Source: Deinococcus sp045062605 (lineage in GTDB: Bacteria; Deinococcota; Deinococci; Deinococcales; Deinococcaceae). From it: DNA of 32,137 nucleotides. The notes under the pieces were generated by a model. That model was not told where the DNA came from. It saw only the letters and a list, made by a program, of their open reading frames with translations, and did not search any database. This document shows positions 1 to 8,008 of the stretch, one piece after another; within the stretch, counting starts at the first letter, position 1; each line of letters opens with the position of its first letter. Where the stretch lies: the NCBI RefSeq assembly GCF_045062605.1, contig NZ_JBJGDW010000045.1, positions 1 through 32,137 on the forward strand. Direction: 5' to 3'. A program made the position numbers and the translations under genes.

Positions 1-1
1 C

Positions 2-77
2 GGCTGGACAGGCGAAGATGCCTTCAGAATGCATCTCGCCTCCTTCAGTCTCTGAATCTCAACCCGCACAACTGGTT
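2..77. repeat. Left arm of a 76-bp perfect terminal inverted repeat
   Basis: These 76 bases are the exact reverse complement of the last 76 bases of the window (32062-32137). Identity stops abruptly just inside each arm. On the right the repeat lies in the 3' part of an SMI1/KNR4-like reading frame. On the left the same sequence, read on the minus strand, follows an unrelated short reading frame. Both window ends fall inside the repeat, so the true repeat is probably longer than what is visible. Confidence 0.97.
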
Positions 78-185
78 AATAAAGGCTTCAGCGAAACCCT
101 GTACTAAAAAGGGTGTTCCCGGAGGACGATCAACCAAGAATTCCTTGAATCCTACTTCGCCGAATTTCTTCTCCGCTTCTGTCAT
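45..185 (-). CDS. Short hypothetical protein (46 aa), possibly a remnant gene ending inside the terminal repeat
   Basis: An ATG-started frame of 46 codons lies downstream of the groEL terminator. Its last dozen codons run into the terminal repeat, where the repeat is read in a different frame from the SMI1-like gene at the other end of the window. I do not recognise the protein: charged N-terminus, then a hydrophobic stretch (GTPFLVQGFAEAFINQ). Only a weak GAG purine stretch precedes the ATG. It may be a real small gene or the 5' remnant of a gene cut by recombination at the repeat. Confidence 0.3.
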   Translation of the reverse strand: MTEAEKKFGEVGFKEFLVDRPPGTPFLVQGFAEAFINQLCGLRFRD

Positions 186-200
186 TTCTCACTCAGTATA

Positions 201-227
201 AGAAAAGCCGGAGCATCACGCCCCGGC
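201..227 (-). terminator. Rho-independent terminator of the groES-groEL operon
   Basis: Read on the minus strand, a 7-bp stem (GCCGGGG with CTCCGGC, one G-U pair) encloses the 7-nt loop CGTGATG and is followed by TTTTCT. It begins about 20 nt after the groEL stop codon, the usual place for an intrinsic terminator. Confidence 0.75.
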
Positions 228-247
228 CTCTTTCAATTCCTACTTGC

Positions 248-1891
<1,644 letters not shown>

Positions 1892-1898
1892 TGGGAGT

Positions 1899-1911
1899 AC
1901 TCCTTCGGAGT
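1899..1911 (-). promoter_or_regulatory. Hairpin that includes the groEL ribosome-binding site
   Basis: On the minus strand ACTCC-GAA-GGAGT forms a 5-bp stem with a 3-nt loop. The right arm and loop are the groEL Shine-Dalgarno sequence, 7 nt before the ATG. Pairing would mask the site, and heating would melt so short a stem. A thermosensor role is inference only; the hairpin could be accidental. Confidence 0.4.
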
Positions 1912-1964
1912 GGTTCTAAAAGTTTGAGAGGGTGGAGGTCAACAGGGGACGGTCTTGCTCGTCC

Positions 1965-2252
1965 TTACTCGACGATGGCGAGAATGTCGCGCTCGGCCAG
2001 GATCGAGTAGTTCTTGCCTTCCAGCGTCACTTCGGTGCCGCCGTATTTGGCGAAGTACACGGTGTCGCCTTCCTTGACGTCCAGCGCAACGCGGGTGCCG
2101 TTGTCCAGCATCTTGCCGGTGCCGATGGCGATGACCTTGCCGCGCTGGCTCTTTTCCTTGGCCGAATCGGGGACGAACAGGCCGCCCGCCGTCTTCTGCT
2201 CGGTGTCCTCGACGATTTCTACCAGTACACGATCACCTAAAGGTTTAAGCAT
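1965..2252 (-). CDS. groES: Co-chaperonin GroES (10 kDa)
   Basis: Heptameric lid of the GroEL chamber. The 95-residue length is standard. It opens with MLKPLGDRVLVE, has a mobile loop around residues 17-34 (TAGGLFVPDSAKEK) that contacts GroEL, and a conserved C-terminal strand (YSILAERDILAIVE). It is the first gene of the operon, with groEL 73 nt downstream. An AGGAGG ribosome-binding site lies 7 nt before the ATG, and a near-consensus housekeeping promoter lies about 80 nt upstream. I looked for the CIRCE operator bound by HrcA and found no match. Confidence 0.98.
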   Translation of the reverse strand: MLKPLGDRVLVEIVEDTEQKTAGGLFVPDSAKEKSQRGKVIAIGTGKMLDNGTRVALDVKEGDTVYFAKYGGTEVTLEGKNYSILAERDILAIVE

Positions 2253-2331
2253 GGGTATTCCTCCTGAGAATGAAGTTTGGGGCCTTAACCGTACCTGTTG
2301 TACTCGGCAGGTTTTCGCCGTTCCGCACGTG

Positions 2332-2361
2332 AGAATAGTCTCTTCGGGCTAAAAATGTCAA
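2332..2361 (-). promoter_or_regulatory. Promoter of the groES-groEL operon
   Basis: Read on the minus strand: a perfect -35 TTGACA (2356-2361), an 18-bp spacer and a -10 TATTCT (2332-2337). Transcription would start near 2325, giving a leader of about 70 nt before the groES ATG. The leader contains an imperfect ACCTG/CAGGT inverted repeat of unknown meaning. The match is to the primary sigma factor, not a typical alternative heat-shock sigma. Confidence 0.7.
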
Positions 2362-2446
2362 GCGCAGGAGTCTAAGAAGTTGAGTCTGATGCGCTCAAGG
2401 TGCGCCAGCACGTCTAAACAACGTATACCTACTCTCTCTACTCTGC

Positions 2447-2475
2447 GTGACATATATATGTAAGACCGATATAGC
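2447..2475 (+). promoter_or_regulatory. Probable promoter of the GGDEF-deaminase-Nudix operon
   Basis: GTGACA (2447-2452), a 17-bp spacer and TATAGC (2470-2475), followed 13 nt later by an AGGAGG ribosome-binding site (2489-2494) placed 7 nt before the ATG at 2502. The region is AT-rich compared with its surroundings. The -10 box matches only four of six consensus bases, so this is a moderate prediction. Confidence 0.5.
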
Positions 2476-2501
2476 TAGAATTTGCAACAGGAGGAACCCC
2501 T

Positions 2502-3107
2502 ATGGCCCGCCCCGATATCCTGTCTCGCAACCCCTTCGAGGACGCTTTTGCCCGCTTCGGCTCGGCCCCGCTCACGCTGGCGGTACTGGACCTCGATCAC
2601 TTCAAGACCCTCAACGACACCCTGGGCCACACTGAGGGTGACCGCGTGCTGCGCGCCGTGGAACGCCTGCTGTCGGGCAGCCTGCCGTCGGGCAGCATCA
2701 TCGGGCGCATCGGCGGCGACGAGTACACCGTGATCCTGCCGGAAAGCGCCGCCGAAACCGCACTGATCCTGTTCGACGAGGTGATCCGGCACTTTCATAT
2801 CCACCGCGATCCTCACTGGCCGCGCAGCCTGGGCCTCAGTGTGGGGCTGGCTTCACGCCCCGCCCACGCCAGCGAATACGCCGAGCTGTACCGCGCCGCC
2901 GATGAGGCGCTGCTGCGGGCCAAACGCGAGGGCCGGGGCCGCGCCTGCATCTTCGTGGAATCCAAGATGGTCCTGAAGTCCAACTATTACCCCAAGAGCC
3001 AACTGGAACGCCTGAGCAAGCTGAGCGGCGCGCTGAGCCGCACGGAAGCCAGCCTTTTGCGCGAGGCGCTGGACGATCTGGTAGAGCGCTACCGGGCGGA
3101 GCTGTGA
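2502..3107 (+). CDS. GGDEF-domain protein, putative diguanylate cyclase
   Basis: Small cytosolic protein of 201 residues made almost wholly of a GGDEF domain (about residues 22-155), the fold that makes cyclic di-GMP from two GTP. The metal-binding strand reads LAVLDLDHFKTLND (Asp30/Asp32), and the signature is GGDEY at 71-75; Tyr for Phe at the last position is a tolerated variant. The inhibitory I-site RxxD expected just upstream is absent (PSGS there), so product feedback at that site is unlikely. No sensor domain, signal peptide or membrane segment precedes it; a helical C-terminal tail of about 45 residues follows. It heads an operon, overlapping the deaminase gene by 4 bases (GTGA). Activity is inferred, not proven. 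Confidence 0.88.
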   Translation: MARPDILSRNPFEDAFARFGSAPLTLAVLDLDHFKTLNDTLGHTEGDRVLRAVERLLSGSLPSGSIIGRIGGDEYTVILPESAAETALILFDEVIRHFHIHRDPHWPRSLGLSVGLASRPAHASEYAELYRAADEALLRAKREGRGRACIFVESKMVLKSNYYPKSQLERLSKLSGALSRTEASLLREALDDLVERYRAEL

Positions 3108-3736
3108 GCGAGGTTCTTGAAACGCTGTCTCCTGGCTGGCACACCGCCCTGGCCGAAGCCTGGGAGGCGTATCTGCACGGCTCGTATCCGATTGGGGCGT
3201 GCGTGGTGGACGCGGATGGACAGGTGATTGCGCGGGGGCGAAATCGGCTGGAGGAGCCTCGCAGTGTGGAGGGCGGCTTCATCGCTGGGCATGATCTGGC
3301 GCACGCGGAGATCAATGCGCTGCTGAATCTGGCGGCCACACCGCGCCTGGAGTGTTATGGCTGGACCGTGTTGACCACCGTGGAACCCTGCCCGCAGTGC
3401 GCGGGTGCCATTGCCATGAGCGGCATCCGTGGCATGGCGTATGCCGCCCCTGATCCCTGGGCGGGCTGTACGCGCCTGCTGACGGACGATCCGTATGTCT
3501 CGGGCAAGCAGATACGTGTAGGCCGCGCGCCGGAGGAGGTTCAGAGGGTAGCGCTGCGGCTGGTGATGGTGGGGTTTATGGAGGACGGTCATGACAGGCT
3601 GGGGCCATTTCTGAAAACCTTTGCCGAGTATGAAGCTGACGTGGAGTTTGCCGCCAACCTTCAAGCATCCGGCGCACTTGTTGCCCTGCGTGAGCGAGGC
3701 GCAAGTCTGGAAGAAGCGCTGACGGTGCTGGCATGA
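3104..3736 (+). CDS. Cytidine/deoxycytidylate deaminase-family nucleoside or base deaminase
   Basis: Zinc-dependent deaminase of 210 residues. The zinc site is complete: HAE at 67-69 (His ligand, catalytic Glu) and PCPQC at 95-99 (two Cys ligands). The family includes cytosine, guanine and tRNA-adenosine deaminases; the substrate cannot be fixed by eye. About 60 extra C-terminal residues, mostly helical, distinguish it from minimal TadA-type enzymes. Start is the GTG overlapping the stop of the GGDEF gene (GTGA), which implies translational coupling. Its own stop overlaps the ATG of the Nudix gene by 4 bases (ATGA). The Nudix neighbour suggests nucleotide salvage or pool cleaning. Confidence 0.85.
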   Translation: MSEVLETLSPGWHTALAEAWEAYLHGSYPIGACVVDADGQVIARGRNRLEEPRSVEGGFIAGHDLAHAEINALLNLAATPRLECYGWTVLTTVEPCPQCAGAIAMSGIRGMAYAAPDPWAGCTRLLTDDPYVSGKQIRVGRAPEEVQRVALRLVMVGFMEDGHDRLGPFLKTFAEYEADVEFAANLQASGALVALRERGASLEEALTVLA

Positions 3737-4166
3737 CCTCGCCACCCCTCCACAACCTCTCCCCTGGCCTGCACCGCACCGGGCGGGCCGCTGCCTGTAT
3801 CTGGCACGACTCCACTGTGTTGATGGTGGGCGCGGAGGGCCTGGACAACGTCGGGCGCTGGACCTTGCCCGGCGGCGGCAACCCGGCGAAACGCCCGCAC
3901 AGGCCGCCGTGCGCGAGGCGTGGGAGGAATGCGGGGCGCATGTGCTGGTGGAGGGCGAGGGTTTCGAGGTGGTTTCACCACATTCGGGGACGGCCAACAC
4001 GCTGTTTCTGGCCCACCTCATTCGTCTTGAAGACAGCCCCGAAGGGAGGCCGAGGCGCTGGGTCAATCCGCTGGAGCCGCCCTGGGCCGGGGACTATCAG
4101 CTCGTGGTGGCGGTCAGGGTGTTGAGAGAAAGGCGCTGGCTTCAGCCCCGGCCTCCCCTACCCTAA
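3733..4166 (+). pseudogene. Nudix hydrolase, broken by a one-base frameshift
   Basis: Nudix enzymes cleave nucleoside diphosphates linked to another group. The frame opens at 3733 and reads normally up to LPGGGN, then goes out of frame at about 3881-3885; the rest continues in another frame to a stop at 4164-4166. Adding a single C to the CCC run at 3882-3884 restores a perfect Nudix box (G-x5-E-x7-REAWEECGA) and a 144-residue protein of normal length. The two halves are otherwise intact with no other lesion, so this is either a very recent mutation or a sequencing error in the C run. Without correction the first frame ends near 4125 in nonsense sequence and lacks the catalytic helix. Confidence 0.85.
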
Positions 4167-4169
4167 ACT
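4164..4169 (+). promoter_or_regulatory. Leaderless-type -10 box (TAAACT) for the GNAT gene at 4176
   Basis: TAAACT fits TAnnnT and ends exactly 6 nt before the ATG at 4176, so transcription would start at or next to the start codon. No Shine-Dalgarno sequence is present. It overlaps the stop of the Nudix frame, which suggests the GNAT gene can be transcribed on its own. Confidence 0.5.
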
Positions 4170-4175
4170 CCAGCC

Positions 4176-4727
4176 ATGCACCATTCCATCACCCTGACCG
4201 ACGGTGAATTGACCGTGCGCGCCCTGACCGAAGCAGATATTCCCGGCCTGTGCGCCCTGGCCGCAGACTGCCCGGAGGAACTGGCCCTGATGGGAACCTC
4301 ACCTTCAGACGTGGCCTATTACCAGACCGCTCTGGACGCCCCCGATCAGCAACCCTTCACCATCGTGGTGGACGGCGAACTGGCAGGCAGCACGCGCTAC
4401 GGCGACATTCGCGCGGCGCACGCGGGGCTGGAAATCGGCTGGACGTGGCTGCACCCGCGCTACATGGGAACAGGCATCAACCGCCGCATGAAGCTGTTGC
4501 TGCTGACCCACGCCTTTGAAACGCTGGACATGCAGCGCGTGCAGCTCAAGACCGACAACCTGAACACCCGTTCCCAGCGCGCCATCGAGAAAATCGGTGC
4601 GGTGCGCGAGGGCGTGCTGCGAAAGCACCAGCGCCGTCAGGACGGAAGCCTGCGCGATACGGTGATGTTCTCCATTACGGCGGACGAGTGGCCGGAGGTC
4701 AGGAAAAGGTTGATGGTCAACAGTTGA
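4176..4727 (+). CDS. GNAT-family N-acetyltransferase, RimJ/RimL-like
   Basis: Acetyl-CoA-dependent acetyltransferase of 183 residues, the usual size for the RimJ/RimL group that acetylates protein N-termini and small amines. Visible features are the N-terminal strand-helix LTVRALTEADIPGLCAL, the central strand IGWTWLHPRYMGTGINRRMK, which places the acetyl-CoA loop at about 94-102, and the C-terminal block VQLKTDNLNTRSQRAIEKIGAVREGVLRKH, the classic Asn/Ser-containing helix of this group. The start ATG is preceded by a TAnnnT box and no ribosome-binding site. It lies 9 nt after the broken Nudix gene. The substrate is unknown. Confidence 0.88.
   Translation: MHHSITLTDGELTVRALTEADIPGLCALAADCPEELALMGTSPSDVAYYQTALDAPDQQPFTIVVDGELAGSTRYGDIRAAHAGLEIGWTWLHPRYMGTGINRRMKLLLLTHAFETLDMQRVQLKTDNLNTRSQRAIEKIGAVREGVLRKHQRRQDGSLRDTVMFSITADEWPEVRKRLMVNS
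4717..4727. repeat. Perfect 11-bp palindrome TCAACAGTTGA within a short repeat cluster
   Basis: The palindrome ends on the GNAT stop codon and sits between two direct copies of GTTGATGG (about 4709-4716 and 4730-4737). There is no T run after it, so it is not a usual terminator. It may be a piece of a dispersed intergenic repeat, which cannot be checked within one window. Confidence 0.5.
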
Positions 4728-4815
4728 CAGTTGATGGAAGGCGGCTAGATCTTTCTCTGCGTCCCGCGCGCCACTTCCCCTCTTTTCGCACAGACCATAG
4801 GCCCAATGCCACGAG

Positions 4816-5331
4816 CTACTTCTCTAGCAACGGATAGGGATTGATCGCCCCGCCGCCCATGTAAATGCCGTAATGCAGATGCGGCGGCGTTCCCTTCGCA
4901 TTGCCACTGTTCCCCACATAGCCCACCACGGTTCCTGCCTCGATCCACTCGCCGCGTTTCAGGTCCGGGTATTTCTCCATGTGCGCGTAATAGTGACGCT
5001 GTCCGCCGGGGCCGAGGACCATCACCGTGCGCCCGCCCAGCCCGTTGGGGCCGACATTCAGCACGATGCCGCGCGTGGTGGCGCGAATGGGCGTGTTCCG
5101 TTTGGCAAAAATGTCGATGCCCTCGTGCCTGCGCCCCTGGCTGCGGGCCGCGCCCCAGGTGTCGGCCAGGTTCTGGCCGGGCAGCGGATTGGGCAGGCTG
5201 TTTGCCGTTGGCGTGGGCGCGGACAGCAGCGCCGAGTACCGCTGGGCATTCCTGATCTGCGGCCACAGCAGATACAGCACCCCGGCCAGCAGCGCCAGAA
5301 AAACAATGAATCCGAGAAAACGCCTCATCAT
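4816..5331 (-). CDS. M23-family (LytM) metallopeptidase, membrane-anchored
   Basis: Predicted cell-wall endopeptidase of about 171 residues. The N-terminus MMRRFLGFIVFLALLAGVLYLLW is a single membrane anchor or uncleaved signal, so the catalytic part is outside the membrane. The M23 zinc motifs are complete: HEGIDIFA supplies His and Asp, and HLHYG supplies the HxH pair; the family Gly-rich turns are present. I chose the ATG at 5331 because it places a normal signal anchor at the start; an in-frame extension to 5439 adds an unlikely basic leader. No good ribosome-binding site is visible. It is divergent from the M16 pair at 5457. Confidence 0.88.
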   Translation of the reverse strand: MMRRFLGFIVFLALLAGVLYLLWPQIRNAQRYSALLSAPTPTANSLPNPLPGQNLADTWGAARSQGRRHEGIDIFAKRNTPIRATTRGIVLNVGPNGLGGRTVMVLGPGGQRHYYAHMEKYPDLKRGEWIEAGTVVGYVGNSGNAKGTPPHLHYGIYMGGGAINPYPLLEK

Positions 5332-5444
5332 TTCAGCATGCCGCCCTGGGGCCAGGGAAGAATCAGGGAAAAGTTGCAGAGACGCCCGTTGCCCCGGCTT
5401 TTTTTCCCGGCCTTTGCCCCCCGGCAAATTTCCCCACAACCCTC

Positions 5445-5450
5445 TACAAT
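5445..5450 (+). promoter_or_regulatory. Leaderless-type -10 box (TACAAT) for the M16 operon
   Basis: TACAAT, one base from the TATAAT consensus, ends 6 nt before the ATG at 5457. No Shine-Dalgarno sequence lies between. No clear -35 box is found 16-18 bp upstream. Confidence 0.55.
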
Positions 5451-5456
5451 CCCCGG

Positions 5457-6719
5457 ATGCCTGCCCTGTCCCAAGCTTTCCCCGCCTCTGAACTGTGGAC
5501 CCTGCCCGGCGGTCTGCGGCTGGCTTTTGAACGCCGGAGCGGGCCGGGCTTTGCCTTTGACCTGCGCCTTCCGGTGGGCAGTGCCCATGACCCGGTGGGC
5601 CAGGAAGGTTCGTCGGGCGTGCTGGAGGAATGGCTGTTCAAGGGCGCGGCGGGCCGCGACGCCCGCGCCCTCCAGGACGCCTTTGATGATCTGGGCGTGC
5701 GCCGGGGCGGCGGCGTGGGGCCGGAAGCGACGCGGCTGGGCGTCTCCGGTCTGCTGGACGATCTGGGGGCCTCGCTGAGGCTGGTGGCCGACGTACTGCT
5801 GCGCCCCGATCTGCCGGAGAACGAACTTCCTGTGCTGACCGATCTGGCGCGGCAGGATCTGGACAGCTTTCAGGACAGCCCGACGGACCTGCTGGCGCTG
5901 GAGGCACGGCGCGTGACTTTTCCCCACCCTGCCGGTTCCCCGCTGGCAGGCTTCGCCCATCCGCCGAGCGGCACACCCGAAGGTTTGGAGGCGCTGACGG
6001 CAGACACCTTGCGGGCGCATCTGGAGGCGTATGGGCAGGCGGGCGCGGTGCTGGGTCTGGTGGCCGATCTGGAGCCGGAGGCAGCGCTGGGGCTGGTTGC
6101 TGAGGCGCTGGGAAGCTTGCGCCCAGGCCGTCAGCCGGGGGCCGAGGCGATCTTTCAGGCGGGGCAGCGCGTTCACGTTCCTGACCCCGACGCCGAGCAG
6201 ACCCACCTGAGCCTGACCGCTCCCGGCATTTCGCCTGGCGATCCGCGCTGGCTGGCGTGGCAGGTGGCGCTGACGGCACTATCTGGAGGCAGTGCCAGCC
6301 GCCTGTTTCATGCCGTACGCGAGGAACGCGGGTTGGCCTACGCGGTCAGCGCCTCGCCCGTGCTGCTGGGCGGCCAGGGCTTTCTGACGGCCTACGCGGG
6401 CAGCACCCCGGCCCGCGCCCCCGAAACGCTGGAAGTCATGCTGGCCGAACTGGCTCGCCTGCCCCAGGGCCTGAGCGCCGACGAATTCCGCCGCGCCCGC
6501 AGCGGCCTGCGCGCCAGCGTGGTCTTTGGCGCGGAGTCCATGCGTGCCCGCGCCGGAGCGCTCACCCGTGACGTGGCCGTGTTCGGTCAGGTGCGCCCGC
6601 TGGCCGGGTTGCGTGAGAGTCTGGACGCGCTGACACTGGAGGGTGTGAACGATTTTCTGACCGACTACGATCCAGTTTCAAGCATGACGATTGTGACGCT
6701 GGGGCCTTCAAATGTCTAA
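5457..6719 (+). CDS. M16-family peptidase-like subunit lacking the zinc site
   Basis: M16 fold protein of 420 residues. The position of the zinc motif HxxEH is recognisable but altered to GVLEE (residues 54-58), within GVLEEWLFKG, so both His ligands are lost and it should not bind catalytic zinc. The C-terminal half keeps the Gly-rich loop (LSGGSASRLF) and the RGLAYAV motif near residues 292-298, whose Arg/Tyr pair positions the substrate in M16 enzymes. The next gene overlaps by 8 bases and has the reverse pattern. Together they look like a two-subunit M16B protease, as in mitochondrial processing peptidase and bacterial heterodimers. Likely cytosolic; no signal peptide. Confidence 0.9.
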   Translation: MPALSQAFPASELWTLPGGLRLAFERRSGPGFAFDLRLPVGSAHDPVGQEGSSGVLEEWLFKGAAGRDARALQDAFDDLGVRRGGGVGPEATRLGVSGLLDDLGASLRLVADVLLRPDLPENELPVLTDLARQDLDSFQDSPTDLLALEARRVTFPHPAGSPLAGFAHPPSGTPEGLEALTADTLRAHLEAYGQAGAVLGLVADLEPEAALGLVAEALGSLRPGRQPGAEAIFQAGQRVHVPDPDAEQTHLSLTAPGISPGDPRWLAWQVALTALSGGSASRLFHAVREERGLAYAVSASPVLLGGQGFLTAYAGSTPARAPETLEVMLAELARLPQGLSADEFRRARSGLRASVVFGAESMRARAGALTRDVAVFGQVRPLAGLRESLDALTLEGVNDFLTDYDPVSSMTIVTLGPSNV

Positions 6720-7956
6720 GCCTGTTACCGGGCCTCTGATCCACGTTCTGCCCAACGGTCTGACCCTGCTGCTGGAGGCAGCCCCCAGCGCGCAGACCGT
6801 CGCCGCCGGGTATTTCGTGAACACCGGGGCGCGGGACGAGGTGCCCTCTGAAATGGGCGCGAGTCATTTTCTGGAACACCTGATGTTCAAGGGGTCCGAG
6901 CGGCTGTCTGCGGGGCTGCTGAACGAGCGGCTAGACGATCTGGGCGGACAGTCCAATGCCTTTACCGGCGAGGAGGCCACCGTCTACCACGCCGCCTGCC
7001 TGCCCGAACAGACGGCTGAGCTGCTGGACACCCTGACCGAACTGATGCGCCCGGCCCTGCGAGCAAGCGATCTGGAGGCCGAGCGCGGCGTGATTCTGGA
7101 GGAAATCGCCATGTACGCCGATCAACCGGGCATCCGCGTGATTGACGAATTGCGCGCCGATTACTGGGGAACGCATCCGCTGGGGCATCTGATTCTGGGG
7201 ACGACGGGGACAGTGGGCGGATTGAGCCGCGACGCCCTAGCCGCAAACCACCGCGCCCGCTACGGTGCAGGCCGTGTGACGCTGGCGCTGACGGGGGCTT
7301 TTGACCCGAACGCGGTTCTGGAATGGGCCACGGTGAATCTGGCCGACTGGCCCGCTGCTGCCGCACCCACTGCCGGGCCGCCCCCCACGCCGGTCCATCC
7401 CGCCCATGTGCGCGTGATCGCTGACCCGGACCTGAGCCGCGTGCAGGTGGCCGCCGAGGCTCCCGGCCTGAGCGTGACCCATCCGCTGCGCGAGGCGGCG
7501 GGCGTGCTGGCCGATCTGATCGGCGGCGAGAACGGCGCGCTGTACTGGGCGCTGCTGGACACCGGACTGGCCGACAGCGCCGATCTGGCCCACCTGGAAT
7601 ACCGCGACGCCGGGGCCTTTGAAGGCGGCTTTTCCTGTGACCCGGAACGCGCCCAGGAAGTGCTGAACATCTTCCGCGCCGTGCTTCGGGATGCCGACGC
7701 CCTGATTACAGACGCCGCCGTGCGCCGCGCTGCCCGCAAGCTGGCCGTCTCCACTCTGCTGCGGGCCGAGACGCCGCAGGGACGCCTGTTCGCGCTGGGC
7801 ATGGATCACATGGCCACCGGGCGGGCCGAGACGACTCAGGAACTGGTGGACCGCTACGCCAGCATCACCGCCACCGATGTGCGCGAGGTCTTGAAGCTGT
7901 GTCCGCTGGAAAGGTTGACAGTGGTGGCGCTGGGACCGCTGGAGAAGCTGGAGTAG
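6712..7956 (+). CDS. M16-family zinc peptidase, catalytic subunit
   Basis: M16B metallopeptidase of 414 residues. The inverted zinc motif is intact: HFLEH at 52-56 inside GASHFLEHLMFKG, with the distal Glu ligand in ERGVILEEIAMYADQP (Glu130 or Glu131). The C-terminal half lacks the Arg/Tyr substrate motif (ALLDTGLADSADL where RGLAYxV is expected), which the upstream partner retains. It overlaps that gene by 8 bases (ATGTCTAA), so the two are surely co-translated. M16B enzymes degrade or process peptides of modest size. A hairpin covers the stop codon. Confidence 0.93.
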   Translation: MSKPVTGPLIHVLPNGLTLLLEAAPSAQTVAAGYFVNTGARDEVPSEMGASHFLEHLMFKGSERLSAGLLNERLDDLGGQSNAFTGEEATVYHAACLPEQTAELLDTLTELMRPALRASDLEAERGVILEEIAMYADQPGIRVIDELRADYWGTHPLGHLILGTTGTVGGLSRDALAANHRARYGAGRVTLALTGAFDPNAVLEWATVNLADWPAAAAPTAGPPPTPVHPAHVRVIADPDLSRVQVAAEAPGLSVTHPLREAAGVLADLIGGENGALYWALLDTGLADSADLAHLEYRDAGAFEGGFSCDPERAQEVLNIFRAVLRDADALITDAAVRRAARKLAVSTLLRAETPQGRLFALGMDHMATGRAETTQELVDRYASITATDVREVLKLCPLERLTVVALGPLEKLE

Positions 7957-7969
7957 GAGGAGCTTCTCC
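7941..7969 (+). terminator. Hairpin over the stop codon of the M16 operon, possible terminator
   Basis: GGAGAAGCT (7941-7949) pairs perfectly with AGCTTCTCC (7961-7969) across an 11-nt loop that holds the stop codon. No T run follows (CCTCTCCC), so it would be a weak or non-canonical terminator, or an mRNA-stabilising structure. It lies between convergent genes. Confidence 0.4.
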
Positions 7970-8008
7970 CCTCTCCCAAAGAGAAAGACAGCTCCGGTTT
8001 CCTCAGAT

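Noticed and set aside
2253..2501. CIRCE (HrcA) operator upstream of groES
   Set aside because: No TTAGCACTC-N9-GAGTGCTAA match was found by eye in the 249-bp gap.
5332..5439. 36-codon N-terminal extension of the M23 peptidase
   Set aside because: It would bury the membrane anchor behind a basic, Gly/Pro-rich leader; the ATG at 5331 gives a normal signal anchor.
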